Both the position numbers and the translations under genes were made by a program. A stretch of DNA of 64,000 nucleotides, taken from positions 124,001 through 188,000 of the forward strand of contig NZ_FNNV01000005.1 of NCBI RefSeq assembly GCF_900106745.1, in the 5' to 3' direction. This document shows, in pieces, positions 16,346-24,424 of this stretch (its first letter is position 1; every line of letters begins with the position of its first letter). Below the pieces are notes generated by a model that ran no database searches, had not been told where the DNA came from, and saw only the letters and a list, made by a program, of their open reading frames with translations. This DNA is from Paenibacillus sp. CF384. GTDB lineage: Bacteria > Bacillota > Bacilli > Paenibacillales > Paenibacillaceae.

Positions 16346-17974
16346 TTACCCCTGCGGATACACGTACTTCGTAGCCGACACAGTCACATTGGCTGAGATG
16401 GAGCCTTCCGCAGGAACGGATATTGTTCCTTTGGCCGCATAGGTGTCGCCGTTGAAGTCAAAATATTGGCCGAAGCTGTACGTTCCCGGCGGCAGGGAGA
16501 GCTCGAATTTCCCATTATTCAGAACAACGTCGCAAATGTAGCTGTTACGGTCGTTATAGATGTTCAACTGGCCGGAACGATTGACGGAGGCATTCTCGAA
16601 ACTAGCGGTTCCGGTCACATTCGGCTTCTGCAGTTGGAGCGTTGCGCTCTCAAACTGGCCATTCTGCACACGAATCGGCTTGTTCAGTACACTGGTCGTG
16701 CGATAAGTCCTAGCACTTACAATATTATAGTTACCATCAGGTAATTCCGCATAAGCTGTGCGTCCTTCCCAGTTTACCCAGCGATCCAGGTCGTATCTGC
16801 CTTCCGCGGACTGAATAAAGATGGTGCCGCTCTCAACCGGCACTCCCTGTGCATCCATGATGCGCAGCTCCGGAATTACCGGCTGTTTATCCTGAACAAC
16901 TAACCATTTGGTCGTGCCGCGAGAAACAGCCATTTTGTAGGGAGTATCATGAAACCGATTTTCTTTGTAGGGATCAGCACCTGCCTTGAGCAGCAGTTGC
17001 GCAATTGGGTAGCTGGACCACTGCACAGCTGTATACAAGGAGCTATCGAGTCCCGGATCAGCGCCGTGCGCGAGCAGCGTCTGAACGATCTCTGCCTTCG
17101 GATATTGATTCACATAGTTACTCCCATTACTGGAACGGCCGATTACGCCTGAAGCGGATTCCAAATAGGAGTAACCATCGCGGTTTGTTTTATTCGCGTC
17201 ATAGCCATGCGACAATAGCAAGTCTAGCAGATCAGCATTTTGGTTCAATATCGCCTCCGAAACCAAGTCCCGCGATGACAACTTGACATCTGCGCCATGC
17301 TCCAGCAGCGCTCGCGTCCCCTCCGTACTGCTCTTCATCACCGCATACTCAATCGGAACATTATCCCCAAACATGTTGACCAGCTTCAAATTCGGGTCAA
17401 CGCCTCGATCCAGCATCCGCTCGATCGTCACTGCATCGCCACTCATGGCTGCTTCAAACAACGTACGCTGAAAGACTTTCAGATCGGCCTCACTATACCC
17501 GATAACAACCTTCTTCTGCTTGGTATCGTAGTTCACGTTCTTCCCGCTCACGATCGCAACCAGCCTTGCCGAGACGTAAATACGTCCATTTAGAATAATC
17601 GGCGCCTGGCTTAAACGAATGTTCTGATTGGATGTTTGGAGCATTGTAGTATTCAAACGAATAGTCCATTTCGTCGATCCCCGCGTCATATCGATTCTTC
17701 CCAGCTGTACCGCCGCCTTGACGCCAAGCGCATCCAATATCGACTTCATCGGCAGCAATAAGCTGCCTTTATACATAAGCGGAGCTGCTGATAATTGCAG
17801 CGGCTTACCGTCAATGACCACCGTAATAGTCGGCGCTGCACTCTTCTGTGCTGCCGGTGCTGCTGATGCTGCTGATGCGCTGACCGGTGCTTGTATTACG
17901 GCCGCTAGAAGGAATATCGTTGTCCACACCAGGGTAAGCACCGACAACCTTCCGGCTTGATTCTGTCTACTCAT
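16346..17974 (-). CDS. Secreted copper-amine-oxidase-stalk and ankyrin-repeat protein
   Basis: 542 aa with an N-terminal signal peptide (LTLVWTTIFLLAAVIQAPVSASA). Residues about 50-160 form a copper amine oxidase N-terminal stalk domain (VVIDGKPLQLSAAPLMYKGSLLLPMKSI, GRIYVSARLVAIVSG), which in Paenibacillus is a common extracellular module. About 170-350 are ankyrin repeats (LFEAAMSGDAVTIERMLDRGVDPN, ALLEHGADV, DLLLSHGYDANKTNRDG, TLLAHGADP, LLLKAGADPY). The C-terminal 180 residues are beta-rich, carboxypeptidase-regulatory-like (LPDGNYNIVSARTYR, LPPGTYSFGQYFDF). Probably an extracellular protein-binding scaffold; it has no catalytic domain. It diverges from the ABC transporter at 18177. Confidence 0.82.
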   Translation of the reverse strand: MSRQNQAGRLSVLTLVWTTIFLLAAVIQAPVSASAASAAPAAQKSAAPTITVVIDGKPLQLSAAPLMYKGSLLLPMKSILDALGVKAAVQLGRIDMTRGSTKWTIRLNTTMLQTSNQNIRLSQAPIILNGRIYVSARLVAIVSGKNVNYDTKQKKVVIGYSEADLKVFQRTLFEAAMSGDAVTIERMLDRGVDPNLKLVNMFGDNVPIEYAVMKSSTEGTRALLEHGADVKLSSRDLVSEAILNQNADLLDLLLSHGYDANKTNRDGYSYLESASGVIGRSSNGSNYVNQYPKAEIVQTLLAHGADPGLDSSLYTAVQWSSYPIAQLLLKAGADPYKENRFHDTPYKMAVSRGTTKWLVVQDKQPVIPELRIMDAQGVPVESGTIFIQSAEGRYDLDRWVNWEGRTAYAELPDGNYNIVSARTYRTTSVLNKPIRVQNGQFESATLQLQKPNVTGTASFENASVNRSGQLNIYNDRNSYICDVVLNNGKFELSLPPGTYSFGQYFDFNGDTYAAKGTISVPAEGSISANVTVSATKYVYPQG

Positions 17975-18176
17975 TCTCCATTCATCCCCTTAAAATGATG
18001 TCACCTTATATCCCATAATTCGACACTAACCGTCCATTCCCTTCCATAAACAATCCAATCCTTGCCATTTATACGCACCGTTTCTGGGCGCCCGCATAGC
18101 ATGTGAACATACTTATTTCTTCTGCGCGGCAGGCTGCCCCCGGCGTGTAGTGCAGAAAGTCTATGGAGGGGTTTTC

Positions 18177-19181
18177 TTGAAAAGAAACATGATGAGACTT
18201 TCGTTCATTGTAATCAGCTTAGCGCTGCTGCTGGCAGGCTGCGGTGGGAAGAAGTCGGAACCGACCAAGGTTCGAATCGGCGAAGTCACACGTTCTATCT
18301 TCTATGCACCGCAATATGTCGCGATTACGAATGGATTCTTCAAAGATGAAGGTCTGGACGTAGAATTGACCACGACGCCTGGCGGAGATAAAACGATGAC
18401 GGCACTGCTCAGCAACAACATTGACGTGGCACTGGTAGGGTCCGAGACATCCATTTATGTCTCGCTGCAAGGCTCGGAAGATCCGGTCATTAATTTCGCC
18501 CAATTAACGCAAACCGACGGGACCTTCCTTATTTCCCGCTCCAAGGTCGACAATTTCGATTGGAACATGCTGAAAGGGTCCAAATTCCTCGGGCAGCGCA
18601 AAGGCGGCATGCCGCAAATGGCCGGTGAATTTACGCTCAAGAAACACGGCATCAACCCTCAGAATGATCTGGAACTCATTCAAAATGTGGAATTTGCCAA
18701 CATCGTTCCTGCCTTCACATCGGGCACGGGCGACTATGTTCAGCTCTTCGAGCCATCGGCTACCATGATTGAGCAGCAAGGCAAAGGATATGTGGTTGCT
18801 TCATTCGGAACGGAGAGCGGTCATCTGCCTTATACCGTGTTCATGACCAAACAAAGCTACCTCGATGACAATCCGGGTACCGTACAGAAGTTCACGAATG
18901 CCGTCCATAAAGGACAAAAGTGGGTGCAAGAGCATAGTGTAAATGAAATCGCTGATGCTGTTGCTCCATTCTTCCCGGACACAGACATTGAGCTGATCCG
19001 CGGCGTTGTGAAACGGTACAAAGATCAAGGCTCCTATGCTACTGATCCAATCATCGACGAAACCGAGTGGGCGAATTTGCAGGATGTGATGAAATCGGCC
19101 GGCGAACTGGATGGTCCTGCGGAATTCGGCAAGCTGGTAAACAATACGTTTGCAGAGAAAGCGATCAAGAATGTGAAGTAA
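18177..19181 (+). CDS. NMT1/SsuA-type ABC transporter substrate-binding lipoprotein
   Basis: 334 aa. The start is taken as TTG at 18177 because GGAGGGG ends five bases before it; an ATG at 18189 is too far away. Signal peptide with lipobox LLLAGC. Mature fold of the nitrate/sulfonate/taurine/thiamine-precursor class: IFYAPQYVAITNGFFKDEGLDVEL, NNIDVALVGSETSIY, LGQRKGGMPQMAGEF. It is followed by its ATPase and permease. No TPP, SAM or cobalamin riboswitch can be seen in the 200 bp upstream, so the ligand stays open. Confidence 0.88.
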   Translation: MKRNMMRLSFIVISLALLLAGCGGKKSEPTKVRIGEVTRSIFYAPQYVAITNGFFKDEGLDVELTTTPGGDKTMTALLSNNIDVALVGSETSIYVSLQGSEDPVINFAQLTQTDGTFLISRSKVDNFDWNMLKGSKFLGQRKGGMPQMAGEFTLKKHGINPQNDLELIQNVEFANIVPAFTSGTGDYVQLFEPSATMIEQQGKGYVVASFGTESGHLPYTVFMTKQSYLDDNPGTVQKFTNAVHKGQKWVQEHSVNEIADAVAPFFPDTDIELIRGVVKRYKDQGSYATDPIIDETEWANLQDVMKSAGELDGPAEFGKLVNNTFAEKAIKNVK

Positions 19182-19196
19182 CGAGCACTTGAAGGA

Positions 19197-19232
19197 CTTG
19201 AAGGATGGCCGCCAGCGTGCGGCCTCTTCAAG
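19197..19232 (+). terminator. Stem-loop between binding-protein gene and ATPase gene
   Basis: Outer stem CTTGAAG / CTTCAAG and inner stem GGCCGC / GCGGCC, without a U-run. Such hairpins after binding-protein genes usually stabilise the upstream mRNA or attenuate transcription, giving excess binding protein. Confidence 0.5.
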
Positions 19233-19253
19233 CGTATGGAAGGAGTGACCGCT

Positions 19254-20030
19254 TTGATTCCTGTTGTGGAAGTAAAAGATGTTACGCATGTGTACGTCAA
19301 TGAGAAGGGTGCAACGCTGGCTCTGGATCAGATTGAATTAACGGTCAGAAGCGGTGAATTCGTCTCCCTCGTCGGCCCAAGCGGCTGCGGCAAAACAACG
19401 CTGCTCTCCATCATCGCGGGCTTAATTCTGCCAACCGAAGGAGAGGTCTCCATACTCGGGCAGCCCGTTACCGGTCCGACGTCGAAGATCGGTTATATGC
19501 TGCAGCAGGACTTTCTGTTTCCGTGGCGGACGATTCGCGAGAATGTGACGATTGGTCTGGAAATCATGGGTAAGCTCACTCGCGAGAAGAAGGAGTTCGC
19601 GCTTCATCTGCTCGATGAGCTGGGGCTTGGCGGGTCAGCTGGCAAGTATCCCGGAGAGTTGTCTGGCGGTATGCGGCAGCGTGCAGCGCTTGCGCGTACG
19701 CTGGCTACCGAACCGGATATTTTATTTCTGGATGAACCGTTCTCGTCACTGGATTTTCAAACGAAGCTGCAGCTCGAGAACTTGATCTCCCACACCCTTA
19801 AAGCTCGCCGTAAAACTTCGCTGCTCGTTACCCACGATATTGCCGAGGCCATCGCGATGAGCGACAGGGTGATTGTGCTAGCGCCTAACCCGGGACGAAT
19901 TAAGAGCGAAATCACCATCCCGGAGTATTTGGCGGAGATGACGCCTATTGCCGCGCGTGAGCAAGACGGGTTTCAGGAGTGGTTTCGTATGGTGCGGAAG
20001 GAGTTCGAATCGACAGAGAGAAGGAGATGA
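19254..20030 (+). CDS. ABC transporter ATP-binding protein, SsuB/TauB type
   Basis: 258 aa if the TTG at 19254 is the start (AAGGAG eight bases upstream); an ATG at 19236 overlaps the ribosome site. All ATPase motifs are present: Walker A GPSGCGKTT, Q-loop MLQQDFLFPWR, signature LSGGMRQRAALART, Walker B ILFLDEPFSSLD and the switch VTHDIAEAI. It powers import by the permease that follows; the last four bases overlap that gene as ATGA. Confidence 0.92.
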   Translation: MIPVVEVKDVTHVYVNEKGATLALDQIELTVRSGEFVSLVGPSGCGKTTLLSIIAGLILPTEGEVSILGQPVTGPTSKIGYMLQQDFLFPWRTIRENVTIGLEIMGKLTREKKEFALHLLDELGLGGSAGKYPGELSGGMRQRAALARTLATEPDILFLDEPFSSLDFQTKLQLENLISHTLKARRKTSLLVTHDIAEAIAMSDRVIVLAPNPGRIKSEITIPEYLAEMTPIAAREQDGFQEWFRMVRKEFESTERRR

Positions 20031-20932
20031 ACACACCTATGGGGAACGACAAGTTTGGGAAAGAACCGTCTGAGGCGGAACTGTCTGGAACAGTGCAGTC
20101 TGGAACAGAACAACACAAAGAACCGCGGAGCAATGTCGATCCGCAGCTCATCTATAAGGCCTTCAAACAAGCAAGAAATAAAGAAAAGCTTGTTGTTCAT
20201 ATTACGCAAGTATTGCTGCTTGCCCTCTTCCTCGGCTCCTGGGAGTATGCGGGGAGAACGAGGTTAATCGACGTCTTCTTGTTCAGTTATCCCAGCAAAA
20301 TCTTCAATCTGCTGTACACAAAAGCAATGGACGGCTCGCTGCTGCCTCATATCGGGGTTACGGTAGCGGAAACAGCGGCAGGTTTTGCACTTGGTACGTT
20401 ATGCGGCTTGTTGATTGCAACGATTATTTGGTGGAGTCCTTTTCTGGCACGCGTACTTGATCCGTATCTTGTCGTGCTTAACTCCTTACCCAAGGTAGCG
20501 CTCGGTCCTCTGTTCATCGTGGCGCTTGGCTCCGGCATCCTCTCCATCATCGCAACGATACTCTCGATTACCGTCATCATCACCACGCTTGTCATCTATA
20601 ACGCCTTCCAGGAGGTCGACGCCAACTATGTGAAAGTCGTGAACGTATTCGGCGCGACCAAAACGCAATCGTACAGCAAAGTTATTCTGCCCGCTTCCTT
20701 CCCCGCTATCGTATCGACGCTTAAAGTGAATGTCGGCTTGGCTTGGGTCGGGGTTATTGTAGGCGAATTCCTGGTAGCCAAGGAAGGGCTGGGCTATTTA
20801 ATTATTTACGGTTTTCAAGTGTTTAACTTTACACTCGTTCTCGCGAGCTTGTTTATCATTGCGGCTTTCGCAACGTTCATGTACCAAATTGTAGCGGCCA
20901 TTGAGTCTAGAATTAGAAAGAGAAGGCGATAA
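20027..20932 (+). CDS. ABC transporter permease, SsuC/TauC type
   Basis: 301 aa from the ATG at 20027, which overlaps the ATPase stop and is read by coupling. The N-terminal 55 residues are a hydrophilic, charged tail unusual for the family. Then about six membrane segments, with the EAA loop YNAFQEVDANYVKVVNVFGA contacting the ATPase. Together with the two genes before it, it forms a complete ABC importer of the nitrate/sulfonate/pyrimidine-precursor class. It ends 20 bp before the convergent sigma factor gene; no terminator was found in that gap. Confidence 0.9.
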   Translation: MNTPMGNDKFGKEPSEAELSGTVQSGTEQHKEPRSNVDPQLIYKAFKQARNKEKLVVHITQVLLLALFLGSWEYAGRTRLIDVFLFSYPSKIFNLLYTKAMDGSLLPHIGVTVAETAAGFALGTLCGLLIATIIWWSPFLARVLDPYLVVLNSLPKVALGPLFIVALGSGILSIIATILSITVIITTLVIYNAFQEVDANYVKVVNVFGATKTQSYSKVILPASFPAIVSTLKVNVGLAWVGVIVGEFLVAKEGLGYLIIYGFQVFNFTLVLASLFIIAAFATFMYQIVAAIESRIRKRRR

Positions 20933-20952
20933 GGAGACAGTGTGCGCGAGGG

Positions 20953-21936
20953 CTACCGTTCCGACGCAGCCGCGATATGTCTGAGTTTATCGGGATTGAC
21001 GACGATATAGAACGATGAGATTTGGCCATCCGCAATCTCAAAGGAATGCACGTTATTCGGCTGTCCATCGCCATCGTATCCGACAATGCCGGTTTCTCCG
21101 TTTACCTCGGACAAGACGTAGGTATAATCTTGCGGCAGCTTAGCAAGCAGACCGAAGAAGTATGCCGCGATACGCTCGGCGCCCAGAATGGGACGAATCG
21201 CCGCTTTCACCTTCCCGCCGCCATCCGAGTAGAGAACCGCATCTGCACGAACAACGCTTAGCAATTGCCCCATATTTCCGGACATGATGGCTTGCACGAA
21301 CTGCTCCACGATTGTTGATGTTTTCTCGACGGCCGGCGGCTTTAATGGCTGTTGCTGCTCGATTGGTGTAGTTTGCAGCGATGACTTCAGCGCATCATCC
21401 TGCTCCGGTATTTGACTGATGGCCAGCTTGGCTCGGCGGAAAATTTGGCGGCAATTCGTGCTGCTCTTGCCCACGATCTCTGCAATCTCGTCATACTCGT
21501 ACTGCAGCACTTCGCGGAGTAGAAATACGGCACGCTCCACCCAAGACAGCTGCTGCAGCAGGAGCAAGTATGCTGTAGATATGGACTCTTTCTGTAGATA
21601 GCGGTCATCCGGCTCTGCGAACGAACGTGCTGCATCCGGGACAAGCGGCTCCGGCAGCCAGGTTCCAACGTAGACTTCCCGCTGCTTTCGAGAGGAACGC
21701 AGTAGATCGATGCAGCGGTTCGTGACGATTTTGCACAAATACGCCTTCATACTGGTGATGTGCTCCGGCCTCTTCACATTTACATAGATAAAAGCCTCCT
21801 GCACCACATCTTCCGCATCCATTACGCTGCCGAGCATCCGGTAAGCTAATGAAAACAAGAGCGGCCGATAGGAGATATAATCCTCTACAGACGACGATGC
21901 TCCTTTGCTTGATTCCGGTTCCGTGTTCATGTTCAT
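20953..21936 (-). CDS. ECF41-family sigma factor with C-terminal SnoaL-like domain
   Basis: 327 aa, SigJ-like. Region 2 (YRPLLFSLAYRMLGSVMDAEDVVQEAFI) and region 4 (LSWVERAVFLLREVLQYEYDEIAEIVGKS) are followed by an NTF2/SnoaL-like extension (about 205-327). Three motifs that mark group ECF41 are all present: WLPEPL between regions 2 and 4, DGGGKV in the extension and NPDKL near the C-terminus. In this group the extension replaces an anti-sigma factor and tunes activity. It is read from the same strand as the oxidoreductase 20 bp upstream, the usual ECF41 arrangement, and a matching promoter precedes that gene. Confidence 0.93.
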   Translation of the reverse strand: MNMNTEPESSKGASSSVEDYISYRPLLFSLAYRMLGSVMDAEDVVQEAFIYVNVKRPEHITSMKAYLCKIVTNRCIDLLRSSRKQREVYVGTWLPEPLVPDAARSFAEPDDRYLQKESISTAYLLLLQQLSWVERAVFLLREVLQYEYDEIAEIVGKSSTNCRQIFRRAKLAISQIPEQDDALKSSLQTTPIEQQQPLKPPAVEKTSTIVEQFVQAIMSGNMGQLLSVVRADAVLYSDGGGKVKAAIRPILGAERIAAYFFGLLAKLPQDYTYVLSEVNGETGIVGYDGDGQPNNVHSFEIADGQISSFYIVVNPDKLRHIAAASER

Positions 21937-21956
21937 CGTTGCACACCTCCGTGTCG

Positions 21957-23249
21957 TTACCTTGCCGCTGCCAAGCTTGGTGAATGCTTTGCGACAGCTT
22001 CCGCAGCCCTGACGGCACTTGCCGCCGATGCGTCAGCAAGCAATTCGCCATGACCGGCCCAGTCTCCTGCGACATATAAGCCATGAATTTCAGGAACGGA
22101 CGGCCCCATGTTCTTGAACTTCTGACCGGTACGCGGATAACCGTGCGTTACCGTGATATTCGGCAGAAACTGCTTTGCGAGAACTTCGTCCTGCCAGCCC
22201 GGCTGCAGCCAGTTCATCGTTTGCAGCAGCAGCTGCTCATCCGCCTTCGGATCGTTCTCGCCGGGACCGTTATATTTGATCAAATGGACCACGACCGCAC
22301 CGTTGTCGCTCATCGTGGCATGAGCGGAATGATTGGAGAAGAAGATCGGCTGATCGAGGCCAAGCGCGAATTCATGCTCTGGGACCGGGAGCTTCTTCAG
22401 TCCAATATCCAGGCAGGCCGCCATAGAAGGGGTCGCTTCTGTTTTCCATTGCTTTAATACCGTCGCATCGGCTCCGGGTACAAGCTTATACGTTTCCGAA
22501 GGGGAGGCCGTACTAATCACATTTGCTGTGGAAATCGATAGGCCATCTCCCAGTTCGAGACCTGTAACCTTGCCTTCCCTATGAGTGATTTCTTTTACCG
22601 ATTTGCTGGCCTCGATGTGCACGCCTGCCTGCTGAGCTTTGACTCGCAATTGATCTACGATGGTCTGCCAGCCTTTATTGAGATAGACGACTCCCTTGAG
22701 CGAACGCTGAATTTGCCCTAGAGCAGGTGCAGCAAGCTGATGATCCGGATCAAACGCATACGTCGCCGTCCGGCACAGCGCATAGAAAACATGCCTTACC
22801 ATCGGATCTTGCACCTCGCGCTCCGCCCATTCCCGAATGCTCGATGCAGGAATGTTGGCTGCGTTGATTCGAGTTAACTTGACCATTAGACGCATCAGCT
22901 GCATCTTGCTTGACCATGTGAGCAGCTTCGTCTTCAGCATGCCAAGCGGATCTGCTCCCATAGGGACGAGCTGATTGTTCCAGATTACATTCATTTTGGT
23001 GGACGGCTTAGCGCCTTCCGCTCGAATGCCAAGTTCTTGCAGGATACTATTCGCACGACCGGCTTTATACAGCGCATGCCCGCCTAAGTTGAGATACACA
23101 CCATTGTTGTGGTTCGTCATCGCACGTCCGCCGAGTCGATTCGACTTCTCCAGCAGCAGGACGGAGCGGCCGCTCTGCGCCACCTTTATCGCTGCAATCA
23201 AACCCGCCAACCCGCCGCCGATCACCGCTGTATCATAGTTTGTTTTCAT
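21957..23249 (-). CDS. FAD-dependent oxidoreductase (phytoene-desaturase-like)
   Basis: 430 aa from the ATG at 23249 (GGGAGG nine bases upstream; a GTG three codons earlier is too close). N-terminal FAD-binding motif DTAVIGGGLAGLIAAIKVAQ and LLLEKSNRLGGRAMT, and a C-terminal FAD motif GLYVAGDWAGHGELLADAS. NAD(P)/FAD amine-oxidase superfamily; the substrate is unknown. It is the presumed target of the sigma factor encoded next to it, with both transcribed from the ECF41-type promoter at 23285-23311. Confidence 0.88.
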   Translation of the reverse strand: MKTNYDTAVIGGGLAGLIAAIKVAQSGRSVLLLEKSNRLGGRAMTNHNNGVYLNLGGHALYKAGRANSILQELGIRAEGAKPSTKMNVIWNNQLVPMGADPLGMLKTKLLTWSSKMQLMRLMVKLTRINAANIPASSIREWAEREVQDPMVRHVFYALCRTATYAFDPDHQLAAPALGQIQRSLKGVVYLNKGWQTIVDQLRVKAQQAGVHIEASKSVKEITHREGKVTGLELGDGLSISTANVISTASPSETYKLVPGADATVLKQWKTEATPSMAACLDIGLKKLPVPEHEFALGLDQPIFFSNHSAHATMSDNGAVVVHLIKYNGPGENDPKADEQLLLQTMNWLQPGWQDEVLAKQFLPNITVTHGYPRTGQKFKNMGPSVPEIHGLYVAGDWAGHGELLADASAASAVRAAEAVAKHSPSLAAAR

Positions 23250-23284
23250 TATTGTCACCCTCCCCGAATGCTTTCATAAGTTAA

Positions 23285-23311
23285 GGCGTTGGAGGAGGGG
23301 GGTTTGTGACA
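23285..23311 (-). promoter_or_regulatory. ECF41-type promoter of the oxidoreductase-sigma operon
   Basis: Read on the minus strand: TGTCACA, exactly 16 bp, then CGCC. The group consensus as I recall it is TGTCACA-N16-CGTC, so only one position differs. It begins 36 bp upstream of the oxidoreductase ATG, which indicates autoregulation of the operon by its own sigma factor. Confidence 0.75.
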
Positions 23312-23340
23312 GATGTGGTGAAAATTTAGATTTTCTGGTC

Positions 23341-23839
23341 ATGTAGCCTTCTAGGTGGGCTTCTTTTGTGGTTTCCGTTGATTTTATGCGCATGTAGACT
23401 TCTAGATGGGCTTCTTTTGCGGTTTCCGATGATTTTATTCTCATGTAGACTTCTAGGTGGGCTTCTTTTGCGTTTACCGATGATTTTATGCGCATGTGGA
23501 CTTCTGGGTGGGCTTCTTTTCCGGTTTCCGTTGATTTTATGCGCATGTAGACTTCTGGGTGGGCTACTTTTGTGTTTTCCGATGATTTTATTCTCATGTA
23601 GACTTCTAGGTGGGCTTCTTTTGCGGTTTCCGATGATTTTATGCGCATGTGGACTTCTGGGTGGGCTTCTTTTGCGGTTTCCGTTGATTTTATGCGCATG
23701 TAGACTTCTGTGTTGGCTACTTTTGTGTTTTCCGATGATTTTATTCTCATGTAGACTTCTAGGTGGGCTTCTTTTGCGGTTTCCGATGATTTTATGCGCA
23801 TGTGGACTTCTGGGTGGGCTTCTTTTGCGGTTTCCGATT
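23341..23839. repeat. Tandem repeat array A, 51-bp period, ten copies
   Basis: Units begin ATGTAGACTTCTAGGTGGG or variants, at 23341 and then every 51 bp to 23800; the tenth unit is cut at 40 bp where array B begins. Units end in either ATGCGC or ATTCTC. Spacing is exact and there are no spacers, unlike CRISPR. Because 51 is divisible by three, long frames stay open on both strands, but none has a ribosome site. Located between the ECF41 operon promoter and the GH3 gene. Confidence 0.92.
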
Positions 23840-24345
23840 ATGTGTGGCCTCTTGTGCTACTCTTTCTCTCATATGGCTACTTTTCCAGTGATGTGTTGCT
23901 CCCAGGACCGCTCTTTCTCTCATCTAGCTACTTTTCCAGGGATGTGTTGCTTCCAGGACCACTCTTTCTCTCATTTGGCATCTATTCCAGCAATGTGTTG
24001 CTCCCAGAACCACTCTTTCTCTCATTTGGCTTCTATTCCAGCAATGTGTTGCTCCCAGAACCACTCTTTCTCTCATTTGACTACTTTTCCAGTGAAGTGT
24101 TGCTTCCAGGACCACTCTTCCTCTCATTTGACTACTATTTCAGCGATGTGTTGCTCCTAGAACCACTCTATCTCTCATTTGACTACTATTTCAGCGATGT
24201 GTAGTTCCCAGGACCACTCTTCCTCTCATTTAGCTACTTTCCCAGAGATGTGTTGCTCCCTTCCACAAATTCGGCTACATCCCCAGTAATGTGTTGCTCT
24301 CTGAGCCACTCTTCCTCTCATTTGATTACTTTCGAGCGATGTATT
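23840..24345. repeat. Tandem repeat array B, 51-bp period, about ten copies
   Basis: Units begin ATGTGTTGCTCCCAGGACCA or variants at 23840, 23891, 23942, 23993, 24044, 24095, 24146, 24197 and 24248, then a shortened 41-bp unit, and end near 24345. It is fused directly to array A without a gap. The unit resembles array C at 34193 (GTG.GCTC.CAGGACCAC). The 20 bp between it and the GH3 terminator are CA-rich. Confidence 0.9.
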
Positions 24346-24370
24346 GCCTCCCAACAGCAACACACACACA

Positions 24371-24410
24371 ATAAAAAAGAGCTGCACAAGGCCCACGGCC
24401 CGTGCAACTC
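24371..24410 (-). terminator. Terminator of the GH3/ABC operon
   Basis: GAGTTGCAC / GTGCAGCTC stem with one mismatch around a GC-rich loop, followed on the minus strand by TTTTTTATT. It lies 15 bp after the GH3 stop. Confidence 0.85.
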
Positions 24411-24424
24411 TATCAACTCAACCT

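Noticed and set aside
17975..18176. TPP or other riboswitch upstream of the NMT1-type transporter
   Set aside because: No CUGAGA-type or other conserved riboswitch core could be found; the ligand cannot be inferred this way.
23274..24204. Long frames across the repeats (175 aa minus, 264 and 136 aa plus) as repeat proteins
   Set aside because: The period of 51 is a multiple of three, so frames stay open on both strands at once; none has a ribosome site, and the 175-aa frame would cover the ECF41 promoter.
23341..24345. CRISPR-like array
   Set aside because: Units are contiguous 51-bp tandem copies with no unique spacers, units vary internally, and no cas genes are present.
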